This document shows positions 23,240-33,403 of a stretch of DNA of 33,403 nucleotides, piece after piece (position 1 is the stretch's first letter; each line of letters opens with the position of its first letter). The notes below the pieces were generated by a model, which worked only from the letters and a program-made list of their open reading frames with translations, was not told the origin of the DNA and searched no databases. Source of the stretch: Dipetalonema caudispina (Eukaryota; Nematoda; Chromadorea; Rhabditida; Onchocercidae). Position numbers and translations under genes: made by a program. Location of the stretch: contig JABVXV010000501.1 in assembly GCA_013365325.1 (NCBI GenBank), positions 1 through 33,403 on the forward strand, given 5' to 3'.

Positions 23240-26200
23240 GCCTTATATGTTAAATGAAAAACTATAATGCACTTTTTTTTTTCTCTCTCTCTCTTTTACC
23301 ATAAAACATTTACGAATACAGCAAGAAAAAATATCGAATCAACAAGATTAGATAATCGTGATTCATTGAAATAATTGTTCTTTTTTTTTTTTTTTCTTTT
23401 AACAAATAGCTTGGCTCATTCATTGCTTATCTAAATTTCATAATATTTCATTGCCTATCTGAAATTTCAAGAATAAACAATGACATTTTAAAATTGGTGA
23501 TATTTTTTCAGATTTTAAAAAAACAAATTATAAAAAATGTGTGAATAATACTAGTTTTGTACTTTTTTTTTAAAAAAAAAAATTTCCTTTTTCGAATGTA
23601 TGGACTATTTTAAATGTCAAAGAATTTATGTTAATGTTTAATTTTCTTCTTTTTTTTAATTTTATCTGTCTTTTGTTTTATTTTCGTTCGTTTCTTTTTT
23701 TTCGCTACTTGTTTTTCTTCTTTTCAATGATTTTCCATTGTTTATTTTGATTTACAAACATATTGTTCTAATTTCTTAGTGTGATGAAAAAATTTTACTT
23801 AAACGAAAAGAGAAATTGAAAATTTTTTGGTGAGAAAATTCTGTAATGAAAATATTAAGATAACAATTTGAATAACAAAGTAAATTGTTAAGCAATGAAC
23901 CGTAAGAAGAAATATTTTAACAGAGAAGGAAGTTTTGGATGATTTGATGAATTAAAATGAATGGTAATGTTTGTTTTTTTTTGCCTACTGTAGAACGGTT
24001 AATACAGTACTTTCCGACATTTTATAGTATTTTTTCTTCTGTAAGTTAACAATTTTTCCTTTCTTTCTTTTTTCATCAATAGCTACTTAACATATATTTT
24101 TTTAAATTAACTCGCCGGAATCTTTTTTTCTTCTTCATCTTCTTCATCCTATTCAAATTTATTAACAAATATTTCGGTTAATAAAAAAATTGAAAACTTT
24201 GAATTTTTTATGAACTTGTTTTTTTTTTTTTTTGCTACTCAAATTTGAACACAATCAAATATTTCAATAGAAATAAAACACACTTTGCCAATAATGATAG
24301 ACTAAAAAAACTTCGACAATTTTAAAATCGATTATTAAAAACTGGAAAGGTTGAAAGTTATCATCATTGTAAGTAGAAATTTGTTTAGTTGTAAAAAGTA
24401 CTGTCATTATTAACCAATAATTGAACACTAGAAATAATTATTAATTTATTTTTATTTTTATTGAATTTTTTACTTTTATTTTATTATAAAACATTTTCAA
24501 GTATATCCGCTACAAATATTTGTGCTTTCTTAATTTTGATAAAAAAATTTTGACATATTTCGCTAAAAATTGATAATTAATTAAAATATGACTTATTTAA
24601 GGAAAATTTTCCTTCCTTTGCATTTAATTTTAGCAGATATTATTTTTCAGATTAATTAAAGATTACTGAAAAAAAAAAAAAAAAACCATTGTAATTCCAA
24701 TTTTTTTTCTTGCAGAATATTTTACATGAAGACATTTTCAAATGCAAAAATCAAACATTTTTTTATTTGTTTACTTTTTTTCGAATCAATTTTAGCAGAA
24801 TGCTCTAAATTATTTAAACTTTGCTTTTGAGATAAAATATTGATATTAAACTGTATTTTCTTTTAAACAAAATATGCCTTCTGTTTCTAACACATTAATT
24901 ATTTAAGTTAAGCTATTTGCATATATTTCTGCTAACAGTTTTTACAATAAACAACAAATTTGTTTTGTAATGTCTTTGCACTGTTTTGATTGTAAATTAA
25001 TTTTACAATGATAAAATACTTTATGTTACATGATTTTATAGTCTTTATTATTTATTTAAACAATACTAGAACAATAAATATACATATGTATACTTTCATA
25101 CTGATGCAATTAAACTAATTTAATCACAAATATAATTCTCTATTTTTATAAAGAGAAGTGTAGGATAGATATAAATTTTGTTATTTTAAAGTTAAAACAA
25201 AATTTTTGACAATATGTGATCATTATTTTTTTATAACAATTCATATAGATTATTATGCTTATCGAATTGAGCATAATTAATCACTATTTGTAATCATTTT
25301 TATCATAGCGGCATATGTAATAGACACAATTGCACACATCTATGTTTATATATATAAATTTAAATTAAGTTTAATATCAAATATGAATTCCATTACTAAA
25401 CAATAGCAAAATGATTTAAAATTTTTCAAAGCAAATTAATCCAAAATATAATAGAAATGTGATTAGAAGTATTTGTAAATTGAGGATTCGAAATGAAATT
25501 ATTCATTTAATGTTTCTTTTTTTTTTTTTGTCACAAAATGCTTTATAATTTATTGCTTAAACATTTATCGTTCTATGTGTACCAACCGTAAAATAAGCAA
25601 TTACGCAAACTAAATTCAACAGTATAACCAGTATCAATCTATTCATCATCTGATAAATTATTGATAATAAATGATTTTATGACCAAATATTTCAATATTA
25701 CCATCGATTTTAAGCAAATTTTTTTTCTGTTATCTTTTTATTTTCAAGAAAAAAAAAATTAAGTTTTAAAAATTGAAACTAACTCAATCTTAAAGATTTT
25801 TTTTATCGGTTACCATTTTGAAATTTGTACGAAAATAAATTAAACAAGAATTGTTAGAATTAAAGCTCAACATTAATACGTTATATAGCAATAGAAAAAC
25901 TTTGATGTTAAATTTTATTTCTAGAATTAATTCTAGCGTTTTATTACTAAACTGTCTTTTTCTGAAATAATAGAACATTTAATCTGCATTAGTTTAAAAA
26001 TTTTCTACGTTAGTATTAATTTTGGAAACGTGATATTCTTTTTTTTTTTTTCTTAAATTCATTAAATCTTAAAACAAAGGGGAAATTTTAATTCAAATCA
26101 TTTACTTAATTAAATTGATAAAAAATAATTGAGAACTTATCATGTTTTTGTGATAGAATAATAATCTTTGTCCAAATTATTGCTATTTTTTATCACTTAA

Positions 26201-27490
26201 ATTAGACTTATTATGCATATCAATTTCCGTTTTTATTCCTGTTTCTATCAAAGATTAATTTCATTTCCTTATCATTCAATTTCACGGATCAAAATTTTTT
26301 ATTTCATATTCACCGATTCATCATTAATCAGTGAAAAAGTTAATGCTCATGACAGGATTTCCAATTTTCGTTCAAATTTTTTTCAGCCACATTCAAATGA
26401 GCCAAAAAACTTTCCAGCTCCCATTCATCTATCACAGCTGGAGCCGATGTTCGGCCATTTGGAAAATTTGGCTCACAGAAAACTATCTGATTGTCACATT
26501 CGAATATATTTTAAGAATTTCGATTAAAAAAATGACTTTTATTCAAGACGAGGATAAAGGGAAATAAATGTATAGAAAATGGTAACAGCAAGCTTTCCTT
26601 TTTATCTTCTTCAAAAAAAAGCTATAAAATTTCTCGAAAAAAGTAGGAAAATTTTTTAGCAAACTTTTTTCCCTGCCAGTAACTTGATTCATTTTGTACA
26701 AAGAATTGGATTCAAAAAAGCAAAGAAGAGTCTATTTGTCCTTTCCAATCTTTAAATAATTCATTTTATGCAATTTGATCTTAAAATTTTCCTTTTGAAA
26801 AGCGAATTATCCACTCTATTTACAATTAAATTTCACCCCTTTAGCACTTTTATCCCAAAAATTTACTCGTATTTCGATATTGTTGCAATTTAATTACATT
26901 TTATTGATCTGATTAGAACTATTACGAGATCGAATCTGTCATAAGCCAATTTTATGACCAATTTCGTAGTCGTTCGGAAAAGTTCTTCAAGTTGAAAAAG
27001 TTAGGATTAATTTCTAAACCATTTTATATAACATTCTCTTTTCCGGTTTATATTGAATTTTCAGGATAGACCATAATCTTGCCCCATATGTCTCATATGT
27101 TTTGATATCACTCAAACACTATACCATTATCTGATCAATTTAAATTTTAAAAAACAATAATTCAGCCACGAAATATTTTAAAAATTTCTGATAAATAAAA
27201 AATTCAGTTTATTCAAAATTTTTACATTACTTTCACTTTCAGTATTATGAATTTCTGGAACAGTTGCATCTCAAAACTTTCCCTGTTCCTTTACTAAATC
27301 TTCTGTTCTTTTCAACCTCTTTTTTTGTTTTAACCAACAATTTTCCTAAAGTGCTCATCTAATTTCAAAATAATTCAACTGACATTATCGTAACTTACAT
27401 TGGATCGTTATTATTACTCATTCATGTACCTAAGCTGTAATAGCTAATTTTTCTGCTTCTTTCCTTGCTACAATCGCTTTATATTGATCC
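23240..27490. other. AT-rich stretch without an identified gene except one GC-richer island
   Basis: Mostly simple AT sequence with T-runs at 23381-23395 and 24219-24233 and no recognisable gene. The exception is about 26340-26520, where GC content rises and three frames are open; it is treated as a separate observation. Confidence 0.5.
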
Positions 27491-27549
27491 ATCAGAATAT
27501 CATTTACTACTACTATTAGTATTAATTTTATTAATGATGTTAAATATTG

Positions 27550-27692
27550 ATATTATTATCCTTGTCATTATTATTACTAATTATTACTATTACCACTATT
27601 TATTATTATTATTATCATTATCATTACTATTATTATTATTATTATTATTATTGTTATTATTATTATTATTATCATTATTATTATCATTATCT
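27550..27692. repeat. Degenerate (ATT)n microsatellite
   Basis: ATT units with ACT, ATC and GTT variants. They yield the Leu- or Tyr-run frames at 27465-27752 and 27547-27765, which are not genes. Confidence 0.92.
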
Positions 27693-28263
27693 TTGCTTTT
27701 GTTATTTGCAATTGTTTCATCTGCTATTAAAAATCATTCATCCACACGATAATCAAAATTATTAGCAATTGCTATTTATAGCTTTATATTCATAATATCG
27801 ATTACTTATGATAATTATCATCAAGCGAAAATTGCATAGTACTAAGATAGTAATAATTTGGACAATGATCATTATGTGCCACTGCGATTATCAGTGCAAT
27901 TTAATAATTACAATCAATTTAATAATCTTCAATCAAATTATCTTTATCTATTATTAATATTGTTATCAAAGCTACAGTTATTATTGCTTTTAATTTTGAA
28001 CATTGTTATCACTAATTATTTCACTTTCATAATTACTGTCAATCTTATTACTATAACAATTGTTATTATTATTACTTCATACCTGGCATAATAATAAAAT
28101 ATGTAAATTTTTAACGTTGCATATTTTATTATTATTTAAAAAAGGTGTAAAATATGCGCAAACGTTTTGCTAATTATTTCATTTAAAAACATTGATTATG
28201 AATCAAATATTGTGTAAATTATTCTTTGCTTAGCAAGAAGAAAAAGTGAGAAAAATTTTATTC

Positions 28264-28292
28264 GAGGGAGAGGGAAAGAGAAAGAGAGAAAA
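28264..28292 (+). repeat. Polypurine GA tract
   Basis: Twenty-nine consecutive purines beginning GAGGGAGAGGGAAAG. Confidence 0.8.
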
Positions 28293-28552
28293 TAAAAAGA
28301 AAAAAACAATTTTTATTTGGGATTCTTTTGAGGAATTCTAATCGTTTTGCTTTATTTAAAAATAATTATTGCACTTTCGTCGTATGTTGCCTTGTTAATT
28401 TGAAATTTTATTTTTTATTTTTTTGACATCAATGAGGAATTGATGGCAATGCGATGAAAATTGTAAAAATCTGAATTTTATTCGGGTAATTGTCGGCAAT
28501 ATTAATTTATTCAGGCAAATCGTTATCAGTTACAATTTAAATTAATCATTAT

Positions 28553-28628
28553 TTTCAGTTATTATTATCACCACATACATTTACTTAGGGTTTCAGTTAT
28601 TATTATCATTACATACGTTTACTTATTA
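28553..28628. repeat. Two-copy 38-bp tandem repeat
   Basis: TTTCAGTTATTATTATCA begins both copies (28553-28590 and 28591-28628). They differ at a few positions, as ACATACATTTACTTA against ACATACGTTTACTTA. Confidence 0.85.
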
Positions 28629-30045
28629 ATTATCACTTTCGCTAACTCTCATCAATTAATTATTTATATGCCTTCTATACCTAATTACTGTATATATCTT
28701 TGACCTAAGCTTTCTCAATTGCATTTCAGTTGTTTTATCTTCTATCATCCAATGTGAATTAATGAACTTCCATCAATTAGTTTCACAGTAAATAATTTAA
28801 AGAAAACAACTTGTTTTTTTTTTTTCCTTTTAACTTTTAATTTCCAAATTTTCATTTCATCTAAAATTTTATTGAAGGAAGGACTAATAGAAGGATTAAG
28901 AAATGACTGAAAATTATCAAATTTGAAAAATATCTGTAATTTATTGAAATTATAATGCAAGAAACGAAGGATGGAATATTTCAATATTACCTATTAAACT
29001 ATTTTAATTTCATCCGTTCCTTCCTATTCCTTTTCGTCATTATTCATTTTAACTGCTTTTTTAAAATCAAATTTCAGATAGGTAAGTATCAGTAATAGTT
29101 GTAGTGATAGAATGAGGAATAGAAGGATGATGTGGTGAAAGAGGAAGAAAACCAGTTCTTCAAGTTTAATCCATCTTATGTTCGTTCCTGTTACTTCTAT
29201 CATTGCAAACAAGGAAAGAAATGATAGTAAGTGGGGCGGGGAGCGGGAGATTCGAGGATGAAAAATGGGGAAAATAGTGGAGAAAAGAGCAATATCAATG
29301 TGTTAGTAGTAGAAATTGGTATTTTCTGGAGTTATAATGCGGGAATTTGCTAAGAAATGATAAAATTGAATTAAATTTATAAATTATTAAATCAAAAATT
29401 TATGTTTTTCATTTTTTTTTTCTCAAGAAATGCTATCCTCCTTTTAATTTAGTTTATATTCTCTTTCATTTTTTCCTCTTTTCGCCATTTATATCATAAT
29501 ATGGTAGACATACAGTAATGCAATAGGATAATTATGGTAATTATTCACAATTTATATAGTTGCAAATCAAGAAAAAAAAAAGAACTTTTCCCTTTTAATA
29601 TACCATTTTATCCTTTTTTTTTCACTCTTTAATTTTCTCATTTTTAGCTTCTTTTAAAAAACGATACAAATTTAGTTGATAATATCAACAAGTTATCCTT
29701 TTTAACAATATTAAACTAAATAATTAACAATTAGTTGTAAATTAAGTTTATCTATCATATATATATATATTTACATTTCCATATACATATATGTTTTACT
29801 TTAATATAAACGTTATGCGATTTATTTATTTTTTTGATTTATTTACTTATTTATTTTTGATTTTATTTTTTTAAGATAAAGATACTTGATTTGAGGTAAT
29901 TATTGCGGTATATTATATTAGATTTAGACAAGTTCTATATGATTATTGGTAATTTCAAATTTAAAATCAAGTTTTTGGACTTCAAAAATACAATTTATAT
30001 TATTGCATTTTTTCATTCTACCAACAAATATGATTATGGTACCAA

Positions 30046-30105
30046 AATAACAATGATAATAATAATAATAGTAATAACAATAATAATAATAATAGTAATA
30101 ATAAT
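30046..30105. repeat. (AAT)n microsatellite with AGT/AAC interruptions
   Basis: About 20 units. It accounts for the Ile/Tyr-run frames on both strands at 29903-30190. Confidence 0.9.
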
Positions 30106-31757
30106 TGCAATAGCAAATGATAGCAAATTCCAATGCTATAAAAGAATTCGTATATTATTATTATTACCATTGCTATTCCAATTTTTCTAATTCGACAAAA
30201 AATGAAAAAAAGAATTGCAGAAAAGAAAAATGAAAAACTATTTCTCTTATACGATTACGGCAGAAAAAAAGTTGTAATTAGAAAACAATTAGAATTGGAT
30301 GATATTAATGAGATACTTATTAGTGATAATATGCATTTATTGGATAATTAGCAAGTTTCATTTCAGAGAAGTATATATTTTGAAATTTTCTCGATCTTTG
30401 CTTCTAATGTAATCTTACAATTTTTCGCATATTTCATCACACTGTCTTTGTTATTTCAAGATATTTATTTACCCTAATTTATGTGCAGAATACTTGTTAA
30501 TTCTTTTAGTCTTTAATTTATGAATTTTATATTTTTAGTACAAATGATTAGAAGCACTGCCTAGCATTAATTATGAAACGTTGTAAAGTTTTAATTAATA
30601 TTGATATTTTTCCATATTAACTTTACTTAAGTTTGATTTTGACAACATAATCTATTTTTGAATATCTATACAATATCAAAGCTAAATCGTAACAGGAAGC
30701 ATGAAAGTTAAATTTCGATTGAAAATTTAAATTTAGAAAAGCTATGACGTTGCATAGCACAATAGATTTGGAAATTAATGAATAATTGTTTTTAAATTTT
30801 TTGAAACTTCAAAAATTGACGAATAAAAATTCTTTTTGAAGTTTTTTTTTTTAAAGCATATTTTACAATGATTTGTCTACTTTGTTTAAACATTTTCATC
30901 ATTTATACTATTGTTCTCCGTACATTTTGTAAAATTAAATTAAAATATTGAAACAAATTTCCTTTCATAATTCATCCAAAAATTTACAAATTGCAATAAA
31001 TTGCATTTAAATTTTCAATTTGAAAATTTTGATTCTTTTCAATTTTGAAATATTATAATGGTAAAAAGAAAAAATTAGCATGTGACGTGTTATGAATCTG
31101 TAATGTTTGTTCAAGCAAAGACGAAATAATACAATTTTTCCACATCTCTAAATTTTTTTGTACCCATGGATGATGGTTCAATATGATTCTCCCTCCTTCA
31201 TCTCTTCTTCCTCCCGACATTTACCAAATGGTACTACCTGGTATGGAAAATACGATAATGGATGATGAATGTTGGTGATATGATGTTGGGATGCTCTATT
31301 TGTATTTTGGCGAAGTATCATATTCTAAAGTCAAAACTGGCATATTTTATTTCTTTTCCGTTTTTTTTTTTTTTTTTTCCTCCAATTGAAATATCGGAAT
31401 AGGATTTTTTTTTTTATTATTATAGTCATATAAATGAAATGTTTCGGTTATCATGATATCGAATTCTTAATTATATATTGAAGTTTTTGATTTCAAAATA
31501 TTATAACAAATATAATGTTTCATTATATGTGGTCATATATATACTATAATTACTTATTAATTATAAAATTATTCATCGTTGAATGAATTATTTGAAAGAA
31601 AATAATTAAATCTATATTGTTGTACCAAATTTCAATTCGTTATTTTAAACTTAAAACTACTACTATCGTCTTACAATGATTGCTTTTTATAATTCAAAAC
31701 AAAAATATTTTGCTTTTACATAGGTATTTCGAAATTTGAGAACAAAAAGTTAGTCAA

Positions 31758-31787
31758 ATTATAATTTGAAGTATTATAATTTGAAGT
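31758..31787. repeat. Two-copy 15-bp tandem repeat
   Basis: ATTATAATTTGAAGT occurs twice back to back with no mismatch. Confidence 0.9.
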
Positions 31788-32079
31788 AGAATGATAATAA
31801 TTATTACTTATTAAACATTTGTTACCTGTTATTTATGCATCATTCTTCCTTAAAAAAATGTTTGAATTCTTATAGGAAAAAATTTTCAAATTTTCTTAGA
31901 TATCATTCATTATTTATTCTATAATTTCCAATATTCTTTTTACAAACACTTTTACATATTTAAATTCTTTCTTTTAGTAATTACAATAAATATGACAGAA
32001 ATTAATAATTCTTTTCAGTAGTTCCTAACAAATATAATCTTCTTATTCTTCATTTCCTTTCTCTACCTGAGCTTCAGTT

Positions 32080-32119
32080 CATTATTATTATCGTTATCAC
32101 TATTATTATTGTTATTATC
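32080..32119. repeat. (ATT)n microsatellite with interruptions
   Basis: Short ATT block with ATC, GTT and ACT variants. Confidence 0.8.
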
Positions 32120-32249
32120 AAATAGATGAATTTAAAACATTTGTTGAGCGAGTTAAATTAATTACAATTAGCTTCATGAATGTAATAAAATTTATTTCAA
32201 GGAATAACATCATAACCATAGCTAATTGACATAAGTTCATATATCCAAT

Positions 32250-32302
32250 AGTGATGAATGATGACGATAATTACGATGATAATAATGATGATGATGATAA
32301 AT
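32250..32302. repeat. (GAT/AAT)n degenerate microsatellite
   Basis: GATGAATGATGACGATAA-type triplets over about 50 bases. It is the source of the Ile-rich minus-strand frame at 32412-32197. Confidence 0.8.
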
Positions 32303-33100
32303 GACAAGGGAATAAAATAATGATATGGATTTGTCATCATTTTCATTATCATACAATTATAGATGCATGCAAATATCATTTGAATAGATAGTATTTGACA
32401 ACGGGTAAACACATCTTGTATAATTTAAATGAAATATGAATGAATAAAGTTATTATGCTTGTTTGTAACATCTTTAACACCATATCTTTAATGATACGAA
32501 AGTTATCATACTTTAAATTCGCTTAATTAAATACTTTAACTAGCTGAAGGGAAAAAAGAGAGTTTTTCGATTATTCTCGAATAATTACTAAGAAATTAGA
32601 TGCTCCAATTAATCACTACTATGTATAATTTGTACTGAAATACTCAACAAGTATAGTTTCATATCTTATTAAACTTTAATCATAAAAGTATTAATGTTTT
32701 ATTAACTCAATTAATACTCCAATGTATATGAACAATTATGTTGATATTAGTGATGAAATTTAAATAAAATGTATGATAAAATAATGATAATGTTGGCGAT
32801 ATTTATTTGAAAAATTACTAATCAAAACATTATTTTTATATAGAGAAATGATTGCTACTAATTATTTATCAAATTATTGACAAATGTAATAATGTTAAAT
32901 GAATTTTTATAGTTTTATGTATTTGAAAATTATAATAATTAAAAATGAAATGTTTGTTAATTTTCGCTTAGATTAGTTATTGTATCATTCAAAATATTCA
33001 CAATATGCGAGAGATATATCAAATTTTTGCAAACATTCATTAGCATCTTTTTGTTATCATTTCATTATATTTCATTATTAAAAGATGCCCGAATACAATT

Positions 33101-33403
<303 letters not shown>

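Larger units (their letters stand above)
28629..33100. other. AT-rich stretch without an identified gene
   Basis: Contains AAT/ATT blocks, poly-T at 31361-31378 and a small AT repeat near 29758. A 49-codon frame at 30202-30351 and a GC-richer island at 31150-31310 are described separately. I see no exon chain. Confidence 0.5.

Noticed and set aside
26399..26474. tRNA gene at the 76-nt fold
   Set aside because: Matched ends and length suggested it, but D, anticodon and T arms do not form on either strand and the B-box is missing.

Overview
This looks like a piece of a very AT-rich animal nuclear genome, most likely a nematode. One gene is well supported. It carries 12 GT-AG introns with short T-rich acceptors (TTTNCAG and TTTTAG types), and its product is a ciliary protein. 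The filarial or other spirurid lineage is my best guess, from the base composition and the many 100-800 nt introns. That placement is inference, and other AT-rich invertebrates are not excluded.

Layout. Positions 1-121 are an (AAT)n microsatellite. From about 548 to 5802 (+ strand) lies a nearly complete ortholog of intraflagellar transport protein 74 (IFT74), a coiled-coil subunit of the IFT-B core. Thirteen exons can be joined with consistent phase, giving about 564 residues against 600 in the human protein. Only the extreme 5' end is unresolved: the start-codon exon may lie within the first 547 bases or outside the window. The gene ends in an exon matching the IFT74 C-terminus. A possible AATGAA polyadenylation signal follows 65 bases later.

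From about 5.9 kb to the right edge (27.5 kb) I find no gene I can identify. Sequence of this composition yields open frames of 60-90 codons by chance, and the longest (139 codons at 7155-7574) owes its length to an ATT repeat. The stretch contains ATT/AAT, GT, AGG and poly-A/T microsatellites, several 15-39 bp two-copy tandem repeats, a cluster of palindromes at 7.96-8.25 kb, an inverted/direct repeat element at 19.0-19.17 kb and a hairpin cluster at 23.08-23.24 kb. A miRNA-precursor-like hairpin lies near 10.9 kb. A few GC-richer islands (6.1-6.85, 7.24, 26.4 and 31.2 kb) carry exon-like frames that I could not assign. The window ends in a long ATT tract (33101-33403), the reverse complement of the tract at the left end.

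No operon or gene cluster is visible, and I found no convincing evidence of a new multi-gene system. The most useful leads are the possible alternative last exon of IFT74, the candidate miRNA hairpin and the unassigned islands. All coordinates were read by eye; no alignment, folding or database search was run.
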